Program-made: the position numbers and the translations under genes | Part shown: positions 8,767 through 18,502 of the stretch, in pieces | Position numbering within the stretch: the first letter of the stretch is position 1 | Layout of the letters: every line of letters begins with the position of its first letter | Source: Rhodanobacter sp. | GTDB lineage: Bacteria > Pseudomonadota > Gammaproteobacteria > Xanthomonadales > Rhodanobacteraceae | DNA length: 64,000 nt | Reading direction: 5' to 3' | Assembly: GCA_004298045.1 (NCBI GenBank) | Contig: SCRM01000017.1 | Coordinates: 1-64,000, forward strand | Notes under the pieces: generated by a model | The model's input: the letters and a program-made list of their open reading frames with translations, nothing else | Databases searched by the model: none | What the model was told of the DNA's origin: nothing

Positions 8767-10851
8767 ATGCCCGCCCCTGCCGCGCCCGCCATCGACCTTG
8801 CTGCCCCCACGCTTTACCTGAGCCGCGAACTGGCCGCACTGGAGTTCAATTTCCGCGTGCTGGGGCTGGCGCGCGACACCACGGTGCCGCTGCTCGAGCG
8901 GCTGCATTTTCTCAGCATCGTCGCCAGCAACCTCGACGAGTTCTTCGAGGTGAAGGTGGCGATGCTCAAGCACCACCATGCCCACGGCTCGGCGGCACCG
9001 GGGCCGGACGGTCTCGCGCCACCGGAACTCCTGGCCCGCATCCGCGCGCGGGTGCAGGCGCTGATCGGCGCGCAATTCGCCACCTGGCGAGAGGATCTGC
9101 GCCCGCAACTGGCGCAAGCGGGCATCCACGTACCGACCCACGGGGAATGGACGCCGCCTCAGCGCGACTGGCTGCGCAACTACTTCGAGCGCGAGGTGTT
9201 GCCGGTGCTGTCGCCGCTCGGGCTCGACCCGGCGCACCCGTTTCCGCGCATCCTCAACAAATCGCTCAACGTCGCGGTGGTGCTGGAAGGCCGCGACGCA
9301 TTCGGCCATGAAGGTCACATGGCGCTGGTGCGCGCGCCGCGCTCGCTGCCGCGCATCATCCGGTTGCCGGCCGGGCTGGGCGGCACAGGCGACCACTTCG
9401 TGTTTCTCGCCGAGCTGCTGGAAGCCTTTGCCGAGCTGATGTTTCCAGGCTTCACGGTGGCTGGCGCGTACCCGTTCCGGGTCACCCGCAACAGCGAGTT
9501 GATGGTGGAAGAGGCCGAGGTGGACAACCTTGCCGAAGCACTCAGCGAAGAGCTGGTTGGTCGCGGCTACGCACGCCCGGTACGGCTGGAAATCTCCGCC
9601 GACTGCCCGCCGGCGATCGCCGCCCTGCTCACCCGCAACTTCGAACTGGAAGCCACCGACGTCTACCGCTGCGACGGCCCGGTCAACATCATCCGCGCCG
9701 ACCTCATCTGGAGCCAACTGGACCGTCCGGAGCTGAAATACCCGCCGTTCACCCCGCAATTGCCGGCCGGACTGAACACCGCGCGCGACATGTTCGCGCA
9801 GATCGCGCGCCAGGACGTGCTGCTGCACCACCCGTACCAGAGCTTCACCGCGGTGATCGAGCTGCTGCGCCAGGCCAGTCGTGATCCACAAGTACTGGCG
9901 ATCAAGCAAACCCTGTACCGCGCCGGCGATGACAGCCCGCTGGTGGATCTCCTGATCGACGCCGCGCACCATGGCAAGGACATCACGGTGGTGATCGAGC
10001 TGCGCGCCCGCTTTGACGAGGCAGCCAACATCCGCCTCGCCACGCGCCTGCAGGAGGCCGGCGTGCAGGTGGTGTATGGCGTGGTGGGTTACAAGACGCA
10101 CGCCAAGATGCTGCTGATCGTGCGCCGCGAAGGCGACGTGCTGCGCCGCTACGCGCACCTCGCCACCGGCAATTACCACCAGATCAACAGCCGCACCTAC
10201 ACCGACCTCGGGCTGATGACCGCCAACCCGGAGATTGGCGAAGACGTGCACAAGGTGTTTCAGCAGCTCTCGGGCCTTGGCCCGCGCATCGCGCTCAAGC
10301 GCCTGCTGCATTCGCCGTTCACGCTCTACCGCGGCGTGCTCGAACGCATCGAACGCGAAACCGCGCTGGCCCAGGCCGGCAAGCCGGCGCGCATCGTCGC
10401 CAAACTCAACGCGCTGAACGAGGCGCATGTCATCCAGGCGCTCTACCGCGCCTCGATCGCCGGGGTGGAGATCGACCTCATCGTGCGCGGCGCCTGCACC
10501 CTGCGGCCGGGCATGCCGGGCATCTCCGAACACATCCGCGTGCGTTCCATCGTCGGCCGTTTTCTCGAACACAGCCGGGTGTACTGGTTTGGCAATGCCG
10601 GGGCACCGGAGCTCTATTGCGCCAGCGCGGACTGGATGGAGCGCAACCTGATGCGCCGGATCGAGATCGCCTTTCCCATCCTGGACCCCGTGCTCGCTGC
10701 GCGCGTGTTCGAGGAAACGTTGGCGAACGGACTGGCCGACAACACCCAGGCATGGCTGCTTGCCGCCGATGGCAGCTATCGGCGTGCGACGCAGGGCGAC
10801 CATCCGCCGCACTCCGCCCAGCAAAACCTGCTGGACAAGTTGTGCCGATGA
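8767..10851 (+). CDS. ppk1: polyphosphate kinase 1
   Basis: A 694-residue polyphosphate kinase, which builds polyphosphate from ATP reversibly. LYLSRELAALEFNFRVL (about 16-32) is the typical N-terminal motif. The autophosphorylated histidine is His445 in YKTHAKMLL and the second catalytic histidine is His602 in FLEHSRVYWFGN, matching E. coli His435 and His592. The ATG at 8767 is preferred; an in-frame GTG at 8725 would overlap the protease gene by 11 nt and add 14 residues. ppx follows after 55 bp, a frequent pairing. Confidence 0.96.
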   Translation: MPAPAAPAIDLAAPTLYLSRELAALEFNFRVLGLARDTTVPLLERLHFLSIVASNLDEFFEVKVAMLKHHHAHGSAAPGPDGLAPPELLARIRARVQALIGAQFATWREDLRPQLAQAGIHVPTHGEWTPPQRDWLRNYFEREVLPVLSPLGLDPAHPFPRILNKSLNVAVVLEGRDAFGHEGHMALVRAPRSLPRIIRLPAGLGGTGDHFVFLAELLEAFAELMFPGFTVAGAYPFRVTRNSELMVEEAEVDNLAEALSEELVGRGYARPVRLEISADCPPAIAALLTRNFELEATDVYRCDGPVNIIRADLIWSQLDRPELKYPPFTPQLPAGLNTARDMFAQIARQDVLLHHPYQSFTAVIELLRQASRDPQVLAIKQTLYRAGDDSPLVDLLIDAAHHGKDITVVIELRARFDEAANIRLATRLQEAGVQVVYGVVGYKTHAKMLLIVRREGDVLRRYAHLATGNYHQINSRTYTDLGLMTANPEIGEDVHKVFQQLSGLGPRIALKRLLHSPFTLYRGVLERIERETALAQAGKPARIVAKLNALNEAHVIQALYRASIAGVEIDLIVRGACTLRPGMPGISEHIRVRSIVGRFLEHSRVYWFGNAGAPELYCASADWMERNLMRRIEIAFPILDPVLAARVFEETLANGLADNTQAWLLAADGSYRRATQGDHPPHSAQQNLLDKLCR

Positions 10852-10906
10852 CCACGACGATGCCGCATGGCCGCACCTCCCAGGCGCCGCGGCGAGGACT
10901 TCACGC

Positions 10907-12424
10907 GTGAGCCAGGCCGACCAGAACCCGATCCTCGACGGCGAACTGCTCGCCGCGGTAGACATGGGTTCCAACAGCTTTCATCTGATCGTGGCACGCA
11001 TGGAACACGGCGAGCCGCGCGTGATCGACCGCCTGCGCAACACCGTGCGGCTTGCGGCCGGCCTGCACGCGGACGGTTCGCTCGATGCCGATCACCGCGC
11101 GCGCGCGTTGAACTGCCTCGCCCAGTTCGGACAGCGCATCGCCGGGTTGCCAGCGCTGCACATCCGCGCCGTGGCCACCAACACCGTGCGCCAGCTCGCC
11201 GCGCCGCGCGCGTTTCTCACCGCCGCCGAAGCCGCACTCGGGCATCCGATCGAGGTGGTTTCCGGGCGCGAGGAAGGCCGCCTGATCTTTCTCGGCGCCG
11301 CACACGACCTGCCCGCCTCGCGCAAGCCGCGGCTGGTGATGGACGTGGGCGGCGGCAGCACCGAGTTCATCATCGGCCGCGGGCTGGCGCCGCTGCACAC
11401 CGAAAGCGTGCAGGCCGGCTGCATCGCCTCGACCATGCACTTTTTTCCTGCCGGCAAACTCAGTCGCAAACGCTGGCAGCGCGCGCACAGCGAGCTCGGC
11501 GTATTGCTGCAGCAGTTTGCCGCGGAGTATCGCCAGTCCGGCTGGCAGGAAGCCTACGGCTCCTCCGGCAGCGCCAAGGCAATCGGCACCATCGTGCAGG
11601 CGATGCAGCTTTCCGACGACGGCATCACGCCCGCGGCGCTGGCGGCCCTGCGCGAGGCGATCCTCGCCCAAGGCTCGATCGAGACGCTGAAGCTCCCCGG
11701 CCTTGAGGGCGACCGCGCACCGGTCATCACCGGCGCGGTGGCGATCTTCGAAGCCGCGTTCGAGGCGCTTGGCATCGAACGCATGCAGGTGTGCGAAAGC
11801 TCAATGCGCGAAGGCCTGATGTGGGATCTGATCGGCCGCGCTGCCGGCAGCGACCCGCGCACCAGCAGCATCGACGCCCTGGCCAGCCGCTACGCGGTGG
11901 ATCGCGCGCAGGCACGACGGGTGGAAGCCACGGCGCTGCACCTGTTCGACCAGGTGGCGGCGGTGTGGAAACTCGACCCGGAGGCGCGCGAATGGCTGTC
12001 GTGGGCCAGCCGGGTGCACGAGATCGGCCTCGCGATTGCGCACAGCCAGCACCACCGCCACGGCGCCTACATCCTGCGGCATGCCGACCTCGCCGGCTTT
12101 TCGCGCCAGGAACAGCAACTGCTCGCGGCCGTGGTGGAGCTGCACCGGCGCAAGCCCGACAAGGCCTTGATCGCCGCGCTGCCGCGCCGCTATCGCGAGC
12201 TGGCGCGGCATGCCACCGCACTGCTGCGGCTCGCCGTGCTGTTCCGTCGCGCGCGGCGCGTCGAAGCAATGCCCGCCATACACCTCGTCGCCAGCCGCCT
12301 GCGCCTGCGCCTTGGCGTGCCGGCAAGCTGGCTCGCCAAGCACCCGCTAAGCGAGGCGGATCTGCAACAGGAGCACGCCGCCCTGCACGAGCTCGGCATC
12401 GAGCTTGATCTCACCACCGACTAG
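10907..12424 (+). CDS. ppx: exopolyphosphatase / guanosine pentaphosphatase
   Basis: A 505-residue ASKHA-fold phosphatase that removes terminal phosphates from polyphosphate, opposing Ppk1. AAVDMGSNSFHLIVAR near residue 16 and VMDVGGGSTEFIIG near 145 are the two nucleotide-binding loops. The C-terminal part has HD-like helices (RVHEIGLAIAHSQHHRHGAY, about 370), as in long Ppx/GppA proteins. The start is a GTG at 10907 with GAGGA eight bases ahead; the frame stays open upstream into ppk1, but that part lacks similarity. ppk1 and ppx form a likely operon. Confidence 0.93.
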   Translation: MSQADQNPILDGELLAAVDMGSNSFHLIVARMEHGEPRVIDRLRNTVRLAAGLHADGSLDADHRARALNCLAQFGQRIAGLPALHIRAVATNTVRQLAAPRAFLTAAEAALGHPIEVVSGREEGRLIFLGAAHDLPASRKPRLVMDVGGGSTEFIIGRGLAPLHTESVQAGCIASTMHFFPAGKLSRKRWQRAHSELGVLLQQFAAEYRQSGWQEAYGSSGSAKAIGTIVQAMQLSDDGITPAALAALREAILAQGSIETLKLPGLEGDRAPVITGAVAIFEAAFEALGIERMQVCESSMREGLMWDLIGRAAGSDPRTSSIDALASRYAVDRAQARRVEATALHLFDQVAAVWKLDPEAREWLSWASRVHEIGLAIAHSQHHRHGAYILRHADLAGFSRQEQQLLAAVVELHRRKPDKALIAALPRRYRELARHATALLRLAVLFRRARRVEAMPAIHLVASRLRLRLGVPASWLAKHPLSEADLQQEHAALHELGIELDLTTD

Positions 12425-12632
12425 GCGCGTGGTGCGTGGCAACCAAGCAGGCGAGGCGAAACCGTTTTGAGCCAGCTTGCGTGACGGTTTGCCGGCCCCG
12501 GTGGCTCCCCCGGCCAAAAGCGGGCGCGGAAGATGGCCGAAATCAGCCGACCGCAGCCGTTTGCGTGTCCACCGCCCCCGTTCCCAGGAGCCACCGCGTA
12601 TCATCAACGGATACCCGCCGCGACCCCGTGCC

Positions 12633-13340
12633 ATGCCGAAGCTTCGACTCCTCCTCGCACTGTTTTTCTTTGCCGCCGCCCTCGCCACGCCGCTGGCAGC
12701 GCAAACCGCACCGACGCCACCGACCACGCCGGCCGGCAACGGGCCGGAAGTGCTGCTGCACACCTCGCAGGGCGATATCACGCTGCAGCTGTACCCCGAC
12801 AAGTCGCCCAAGAGCGTCGCCAACTTTTTGCAATACGTGCGCGACGGTTTCTATGCCGGCACCGTGTTTCACCGCGTGATCCCCGGCTATCTCGTCCAGG
12901 GCGGCCTGTACACGCGCGAGCTGCAGCCGCGGCGCACCCGCCCGGCGATTCCGAGCGAAGCCGACAACGGGCTCTCCAACCTGCGCGGCACCATCGCGGT
13001 TGCGCGCGGCGCCGACCCCAATTCGGGCACCGCGCAGTTTTTCATCAACCTGGTCGACAACCGCCGACTCGATTTCGTCGGCAACGAAAGCAGCCTGACC
13101 TGGGGTTATGCAGTGTTCGGCAAGGTGGTGAAAGGCATGAACGTGGTCGACAAGATCGCCGCCCTGCCCACCCGCGGCATCGGCCCGTTCGCCGCCGACG
13201 TGCCCAACCCGCTGGTGGTGATCGAAGGCGCGCAAGTCGTCGGCGATGCGGCACCGGCAACCGCCGCCAGCATCGCGCCCAAGGCGGTGTCGACCGGCCC
13301 GGAGCCCGCCCCGCGGCGGGTCAAGCCCGGCAGCCGCTGA
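12633..13340 (+). CDS. exported peptidyl-prolyl cis-trans isomerase (cyclophilin)
   Basis: A 235-residue cyclophilin with a signal peptide (MPKLRLLLALFFFAAALA, cleavage probably after LAAQ). The catalytic region is visible as GTVFHRVIPGYLVQGG (about residue 73) and SGTAQFFINLVDN (about 130); these contain the FHR and AQFFI motifs of the family. A proline- and alanine-rich tail follows from about residue 205. It should assist folding in the periplasm. A second, cytoplasmic-type cyclophilin lies at 57467-57976. The lpxH GTG begins 2 nt after the stop, so the two genes are coupled. Confidence 0.92.
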   Translation: MPKLRLLLALFFFAAALATPLAAQTAPTPPTTPAGNGPEVLLHTSQGDITLQLYPDKSPKSVANFLQYVRDGFYAGTVFHRVIPGYLVQGGLYTRELQPRRTRPAIPSEADNGLSNLRGTIAVARGADPNSGTAQFFINLVDNRRLDFVGNESSLTWGYAVFGKVVKGMNVVDKIAALPTRGIGPFAADVPNPLVVIEGAQVVGDAAPATAASIAPKAVSTGPEPAPRRVKPGSR

Positions 13341-13342
13341 CC

Positions 13343-14071
13343 GTGGCCACGCTGTTCATCGCCGACCTGCATCTGGACGCCAGCCGCCCGGCCATCACCA
13401 CGCTGTTCGAGCATTACCTTGCCAGCGATGAGGTCCGCCACGCGCAGGCGCTGTATATCCTGGGCGACCTGGTGGAAGCCTGGATCGGCGACGACGACGA
13501 CGCGGAGCTGCCCGCCCGCATCGCCGCGGCGACCCGCGCCGTGCGCGACGCCGGCGTGCCGGTGTACTTCATGGTCGGCAACCGCGATTTTCTGCTCGGT
13601 GAAACCTATGCGCAGCGCGCCGGCTTCACCCTGCTCGACGACGGTACCGTACACGCCATCCACGGCACGCCAACGCTGCTGATGCACGGCGACCTGCTGT
13701 GCACCGACGACCTCGCCTACCAGGCGGTGCGCAAGCAGGTGCGCACGCCGCAATGGAAAGCGCAGATCCTCGCCATGCCGCTGGCCGCCCGCCGCGCGTT
13801 TGCCGCCAAGTCGCGCGCCGAAAGCCGTGCGCATACCGGCAGCACGCAGGAAAGCATCATGGACGTGAACCCCGGCGCCGTTGCCGACGCAATGCGCCAC
13901 GCCGGGGTGACGCGGCTGATCCACGGCCACACCCACCGCCCGGCGATCCACGACTTCACGCTGGACGGCCAACCGGCCCGACGCATCGTGCTCGGCGACT
14001 GGTACGAGCAGGGCTCGGTGCTGCGCGTGGATGCCACCGGCAGCACGCTGCGCAACATGGCGGCAGGCTGA
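13343..14071 (+). CDS. lpxH: UDP-2,3-diacylglucosamine diphosphatase
   Basis: A 242-residue calcineurin-like phosphoesterase that makes lipid X in lipid A synthesis at the inner face of the inner membrane. All the metal-site motifs are present in order: DLHLD (about residue 8), GDLVEAWIGDDD (about 40), GNRDF (about 78), MHGD (about 113) and HGHTHRP (about 195). The start is GTG at 13343, two bases after the preceding stop; earlier in-frame codons lie inside the cyclophilin gene. The next gene converges 22 bp away. Confidence 0.95.
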   Translation: MATLFIADLHLDASRPAITTLFEHYLASDEVRHAQALYILGDLVEAWIGDDDDAELPARIAAATRAVRDAGVPVYFMVGNRDFLLGETYAQRAGFTLLDDGTVHAIHGTPTLLMHGDLLCTDDLAYQAVRKQVRTPQWKAQILAMPLAARRAFAAKSRAESRAHTGSTQESIMDVNPGAVADAMRHAGVTRLIHGHTHRPAIHDFTLDGQPARRIVLGDWYEQGSVLRVDATGSTLRNMAAG

Positions 14072-14093
14072 CCGCACGCCACGCGACCCGCCT

Positions 14094-14717
14094 TCAGCGG
14101 GCGCGCACCTTGCTCTTGGACACGTACCACGTGCCCAGCACGAAATCCCACAGCGGAGTGGTGACGCCGAAGTTCTTGTCCGGGTGCGCGTGATGGATGT
14201 TGTGGATACGCACCCATGCGCGCCAGGCGGCATTGTGGAAGCGGTAGCGGTGCACGATGAAGTGCGCATAGCCGTACAGCGCGTAGCCAAGCGCGATGGC
14301 GCCGGCAAGATACAGCGCGGCGCCCAGCGGCATCGCTGTGGCAAGCAATGCGGCCAGCAGCAGGATCACGATGGGTGAGAAGAAGAACGGCAGCGAGTCG
14401 TAGCCCAGCGGGCGCTGGTGGTGCAACGTGTGCCCGCGCTCGAACAGCGCGACCGGGCCGTGGAACAGCCAGCGATGGAACGCGTACTCGATGAAGCTGA
14501 AAACGAACAGGCCAACCAGCATCGCCACCAGCGCGCGCAGCGGGTGCTCGCGATCCACCGCAACGGCGGCGCCCAGCAGGACGAAGCTCACCAGGAAATC
14601 GCTGGTCTGGCCGACAAAATAATTCCAGCGCGTCGCCGACATGCGCTGCACGGCGGCGAGAAAGCCGGTTTCCGCGGCCACCTCCGCAGCAACGGACGAT
14701 TGCGGTTTTTCAGCCAT
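14094..14717 (-). CDS. fatty acid hydroxylase / sterol desaturase family protein
   Basis: A 207-residue integral membrane protein with about four hydrophobic helices and the di-iron histidine clusters of the fatty acid hydroxylase superfamily: FHRWLFHG (about residue 85), HTLHH (about 103), FIVHRYRFHN (about 158) and HNIHHAHPDKNFG (about 175). The final WDFVLGT is also typical. The family includes fatty acid 2-hydroxylases, carotenoid hydroxylases and sterol desaturases; 2-hydroxylation of lipid acyl chains is the likeliest role here but is inferred. It starts at ATG 14717. Confidence 0.82.
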   Translation of the reverse strand: MAEKPQSSVAAEVAAETGFLAAVQRMSATRWNYFVGQTSDFLVSFVLLGAAVAVDREHPLRALVAMLVGLFVFSFIEYAFHRWLFHGPVALFERGHTLHHQRPLGYDSLPFFFSPIVILLLAALLATAMPLGAALYLAGAIALGYALYGYAHFIVHRYRFHNAAWRAWVRIHNIHHAHPDKNFGVTTPLWDFVLGTWYVSKSKVRAR

Positions 14718-14783
14718 GCACAGCCTCCAACCCGACGCGGTTTGCGCAAACGCGATCTAGCGTCATGCCTCGAATCTCCGGTT

Positions 14784-14825
14784 GCATCTGCCGCCCGTCG
14801 ATGAGCGCCGCGGCGCGGCAGATGC
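14784..14825. repeat. 10-bp inverted repeat in the acyltransferase/hydroxylase gap
   Basis: GCATCTGCCG (14784-14793) and CGGCAGATGC (14816-14825) are perfect inverted copies separated by 22 bp. They lie downstream of the acyltransferase gene and upstream of the hydroxylase gene on the same strand, so the structure could end the first transcript or bind a regulator of the second. No T run follows. Confidence 0.4.
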
Positions 14826-14913
14826 GCACTACGCGGCCCTGACAGCTTACCGCGCGCATCGGCACCCACTGCGTCTGCGCGTTCGCACGCCTCACGCGGT
14901 ATTCAGTCGCAAC

Positions 14914-15810
14914 CTACCCGGATATCGCCTGCAGGCGTTCGACACGGTCGTCCTGCTCGCGCCACAACGCATTGACCCAGGTCTGAAAACGCTCACGAAA
15001 AGCGGTGTCGCCTTCATAATCGCCGCGCAGGCTCGCATCCAGCGGGCGCTGGCGCAGACTGACGCGAATCTCGTGCACGCGCCCGGCGATCAGGTCGAAC
15101 ATGCTGCACGCCCCGCCCGGGTACACGATGGCGACTTCGAGCAGGTTGTGCAGCCCGGCCCCCATCGCATCAAGCACGAACGCCACGCCGCCGGCGCGCG
15201 GCTTGAGCAGGTGCCGGTACGGCGAGCCCTGGGCATCGTGCTTGGCACGGGTGAAGCGCGTGCCCTCGACAAAATTCATCACCGACACCGGCAGCTCGCG
15301 AAACTTCGCGCAGGCGCGCCGGGTGGCTTCCATGTCGCGGCCGCGCAACTCCGGGTGACGGGCCAGCGTCTCCTTCGAGTAGCGTTTCATGAAGGGGAAA
15401 TCCAGCGCCCACCACGCCGGCCCCAAAAGTGGCACCCAGATCAGTTGGCTCTTCAGGAAAAACCGCAGAAACGGCACGCGCCGGTTGAGCACCTTCTGCA
15501 GCACCGGAATATCCACCCAGCTCTGGTGGTTGCACAGCACCAGGTAATTGGCATCCCGGCGCAACCCTTCCAGGCCATCGATACACCAGCGGATACGCGT
15601 GAACAGGGCAAACAGGGCGTTGTTCACCCCAATCCAGCTTTCGGCGATCCACACCAGCACGCGCGAACACAGCCGGCGCCAGCCGCGCAGCGGCAGCAGC
15701 AGTTTCACCAAAGTGAGCGCAAACAACGGCACGATGTGCAACACGATGTTGGACACCAGCAGTGCAAGCGCCAGCGGCACGCGTGCCGCGCCGGGCAAAA
15801 AGGCAAACAT
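14914..15810 (-). CDS. lysophospholipid/1-acylglycerol-phosphate acyltransferase family protein
   Basis: A 298-residue membrane acyltransferase of the PlsC superfamily, closest in style to YihG-type enzymes. Two N-terminal hydrophobic segments are followed by the catalytic NHQSWVDI (H-X4-D, about residue 79) and the substrate motif FVEGTRFT (about 158). It should acylate a glycerophosphate-type lipid at the inner membrane. ATG at 15810 precedes the first membrane helix; a longer open frame to 15987 has no family similarity. It lies 70 bp downstream of sufS on the same strand and may be read through from the suf operon. Confidence 0.85.
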   Translation of the reverse strand: MFAFLPGAARVPLALALLVSNIVLHIVPLFALTLVKLLLPLRGWRRLCSRVLVWIAESWIGVNNALFALFTRIRWCIDGLEGLRRDANYLVLCNHQSWVDIPVLQKVLNRRVPFLRFFLKSQLIWVPLLGPAWWALDFPFMKRYSKETLARHPELRGRDMEATRRACAKFRELPVSVMNFVEGTRFTRAKHDAQGSPYRHLLKPRAGGVAFVLDAMGAGLHNLLEVAIVYPGGACSMFDLIAGRVHEIRVSLRQRPLDASLRGDYEGDTAFRERFQTWVNALWREQDDRVERLQAISG

Positions 15811-15880
15811 CGCAAACCCCGTGACGAACCGGCGCTCAGCATAACGGTTGGCGCGGTCGCCACGGCACCCGCGCGACGGT

Positions 15881-17125
15881 TCAGCGCAGCAGCTTGCGCA
15901 CCTTGCACAACGCGGCGACGAACGCCTCCACCTCTGCGTGCGTGTTGTAGAACGCGAGCGAAGCCCGCAGCGTGGCCGGCACACCAAAGAAATGCATCAA
16001 CGGATGCGCGCAGTGGTGGCCGGAGCGCACCGCCACGCCTTCGAGATCGAGCAAGGTGGCCAAGTCGGTGGCCTGCGCACCGTCGATCAGGAACGAGATG
16101 ACCGGTTCCTTTTCCGCCGCCTCGCCAAAGATGCGCAGGCCGGGAACCTCGCGCAGCAGCGCCGTGGCGTGTTCGAGCAGGGCCTGCTCGTGGGCGCGGA
16201 TCGCGTCCCAGCCAAGCTGGTCGTAGTAATCCACCGCTGCTGCCACGCCGGCAAAACCGGCAATGTTCGGCGTGCCCGCCTCGAACTTGTGCGGTACATC
16301 GGCAAACGTGGTGCCGCTGAAGCGCACTTCGCGGATCATGTCGCCGCCGCCGAAGAACGGCGGCATCTCTTCCAGGTACTGCTTTTTCGCCCACAACAGG
16401 CCGGTACCGGTCGGCGCCAGCATCTTGTGTCCGGTCACCGCGTAGAAATCGCAACCCAGCGCCTGCACGTCGATCGGCCGGTGCGGTGCCGACTGCGAGC
16501 CGTCGACGAACAGCGGAATGCCGCGTTTCCTGCACTCCCGGGCGATCTCGCGCACCGGGTTCACCGTGCCCAGCACGTTGGAAACGTGGCCGAGGCAGGC
16601 GAGCTTCACTTCCGGCGTCAGCAGCTCGATGTATTTCTCCACGATCAGCTCGCCGCGCTCGTTGATCGGCGCCGCCTTGACCGTGGCGCCGCTGCGCTGG
16701 GCGACGAGCTGCCACGGCACGATGTTGGCGTGGTGCTCCATCTGCGTGGTGAGCACCGAGTCACCGGGCTTCAACCGCGGCAGGAGAAAGCTGTAAGCCA
16801 CCAGGTTGGACGATTGTGTGGTGCCGGTGGTGAGCACTACCTCGTCGCGCGACGGCGCATGGATGAACCGCGCCAACGCATCGCGCGCGCCCTCGTACGC
16901 CGCCGTGGCCTCGTCGCCGAGCTGGTGCACCGAGCGCGACACGTTGGCGTTGTGCCGGCGGTAATAGTCATCCACCGCATCGATCACGCTGGCCGGTTTC
17001 TGGCTGGTGTTGGCGTTGTCGAAATACACCAGCGGCTTGCCATGCACGGTGCGTGTGAGCACCGGGAAATCGGCACGCACGCGTTCCACGTCGAACGTGT
17101 CCGGCGAATTGGGTTGGGCATTCAT
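15881..17125 (-). CDS. sufS: cysteine desulfurase SufS
   Basis: A 414-residue PLP enzyme that removes sulfur from cysteine for Fe-S assembly. The PLP lysine is Lys234 in VTGHKMLAPTG and the persulfide cysteine is Cys372 in RSGHHCAHPLMHF, the class II (SufS) form. Length is normal. The start is uncertain: ATG at 17125 is 11 nt from AGGAAG, while a TTG at 17131 is 5 nt from it and would add two residues. It is the last suf gene, 60 bp after sufD. No sufE or sufU gene follows; an acyltransferase gene comes next. Confidence 0.95.
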   Translation of the reverse strand: MNAQPNSPDTFDVERVRADFPVLTRTVHGKPLVYFDNANTSQKPASVIDAVDDYYRRHNANVSRSVHQLGDEATAAYEGARDALARFIHAPSRDEVVLTTGTTQSSNLVAYSFLLPRLKPGDSVLTTQMEHHANIVPWQLVAQRSGATVKAAPINERGELIVEKYIELLTPEVKLACLGHVSNVLGTVNPVREIARECRKRGIPLFVDGSQSAPHRPIDVQALGCDFYAVTGHKMLAPTGTGLLWAKKQYLEEMPPFFGGGDMIREVRFSGTTFADVPHKFEAGTPNIAGFAGVAAAVDYYDQLGWDAIRAHEQALLEHATALLREVPGLRIFGEAAEKEPVISFLIDGAQATDLATLLDLEGVAVRSGHHCAHPLMHFFGVPATLRASLAFYNTHAEVEAFVAALCKVRKLLR

Positions 17126-17185
17126 CGTCAAGGAAACTTCCTGTTCAACACCAGGGCCGCGCCGTTCGGCGCGGCTGGAAAAAGC

Positions 17186-18502
17186 TCACGCCGGCAACTG
17201 TGCCACCAGCCGGTCGCCCAGGTACGCGCGCAGCTCCGCGTTGGGCAGATCGTCGAGCACGGTGCGGCAAAACGCAGCGGTCAGTACCCCGCGCGCCTGC
17301 GCCTGCGGAATGCCGCGCGACTGCAGGTAGAACAGCGCACGCTCGTCGAGTTGGCCCACGGTGGCGCCGTGCACGGCCTTGACCTCGTCGGCATAAATGA
17401 CGAGCTCGGGCTTGGTGTCGATCTCGGCCTGCTCGGACAGCAGCAGGTTCTTGTTCTGCACATTGCAGTCGCTGCCGTCGGCACCCGGCTCGACCAGCAC
17501 CGCGCCGCGGAACACGCCGCGCGCACGCTCGTCGGCCACGCCACGCCAGACCGAATCGGTGGTGGTATTCAGCGCCTGCTGGCGAATCGCGAGCTGGGTG
17601 TCGCCATGCTGCTTGGCATGCAGCAAAAACACGCCGCGGGTATCGAAACGCGCCTCGTTGCCCACCAGCTCGGCTTGCAGGTCGTGGCGCGCGAGCGCCG
17701 CGCCCAACTCCACCACGTGCACCGTGGCATGCGAGCGTGCGCCAAGGTGCAGCTTGGTGCGGCGGATCAAGGCCGCGCCGGGCGCGGCATCCTGAAACGC
17801 CGCGTGATGCAGCACGGCGCCCTCGCGCAGAACAATGTCGGTGCAAGTAGTGCCAAGGTGGCGCTGGTCGCCGCTGGCGGCATGATGCTCGACCAGCGAC
17901 AGCTCGCTGCCCTCGCCCAGCTCGATCACATGCCGCAGGTGCCAGGCCACGTCGCCCTCGGCCGGAGCACCGATGAACAGCAAGTGCACCGGGGCCGCCA
18001 CTTTCGCCCCGGCCACCACTTTCAGCAGCACGCCATCGCCGGCAAGCGCCGCATTCAGGCGTACGAATACATCGCCTTTTTCCGGCTCGTAGCGCGACAG
18101 GGTGAAGCGCAGCGGTTCCGGATCCTCGCGCAAGGCCTGCGACATCGGGCGCAATTCCAACCCGTCGGGCAACTGCGCGAGCTGCGACAGGTCGGCGCGA
18201 AAGACGCCATTGACGAATGCCAGCACCGGGCCGTCGACACCGGGCAGCGCAAACGCACTGGCGTCGATCGCGCGCGCCGCCGCCTGCGCGTCGCCGGTGG
18301 AAAACTTGCGCTGCGCAAGCGCGCGCAGCGCGGTGTATTTCCAGGCTTCAACATGCTTGGTCGGCAGGCCAGCCTCGGCAAACGCGGCAAGGTGCTCGCG
18401 CCGCGCCGCATCCAGCCAAGGCACGCCGGCACCCGGCAGCGGGCTCGCCGGCGCGGCCAGTTGCGACTCGACAAACGGTGAGCGGGTGGCGGCGCTGCTC
18501 AT
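17186..18502 (-). CDS. sufD: Fe-S cluster assembly protein SufD
   Basis: A 438-residue scaffold subunit of the SufBCD complex. It has the right-handed beta-helix core of the SufB/SufD family; recognisable parts are KHVEAWKYTALR near residue 50 and, in the C-terminal third, DTRGVFLLHAKQHGDTQLAI and KAVHGATVGQLDERALFYLQ, the latter near residue 375 with the conserved HG. Its ATG overlaps the sufC stop by 4 nt, which indicates coupled translation. Confidence 0.94.
   Translation of the reverse strand: MSSAATRSPFVESQLAAPASPLPGAGVPWLDAARREHLAAFAEAGLPTKHVEAWKYTALRALAQRKFSTGDAQAAARAIDASAFALPGVDGPVLAFVNGVFRADLSQLAQLPDGLELRPMSQALREDPEPLRFTLSRYEPEKGDVFVRLNAALAGDGVLLKVVAGAKVAAPVHLLFIGAPAEGDVAWHLRHVIELGEGSELSLVEHHAASGDQRHLGTTCTDIVLREGAVLHHAAFQDAAPGAALIRRTKLHLGARSHATVHVVELGAALARHDLQAELVGNEARFDTRGVFLLHAKQHGDTQLAIRQQALNTTTDSVWRGVADERARGVFRGAVLVEPGADGSDCNVQNKNLLLSEQAEIDTKPELVIYADEVKAVHGATVGQLDERALFYLQSRGIPQAQARGVLTAAFCRTVLDDLPNAELRAYLGDRLVAQLPA

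Noticed and set aside
15848-18481. An 877-codon open frame on the plus strand opposite sufS and sufD
   Set aside because: It mirrors well-identified suf genes, is histidine- and arginine-rich in the way of antisense frames in GC-rich DNA, and has no recognisable domain.
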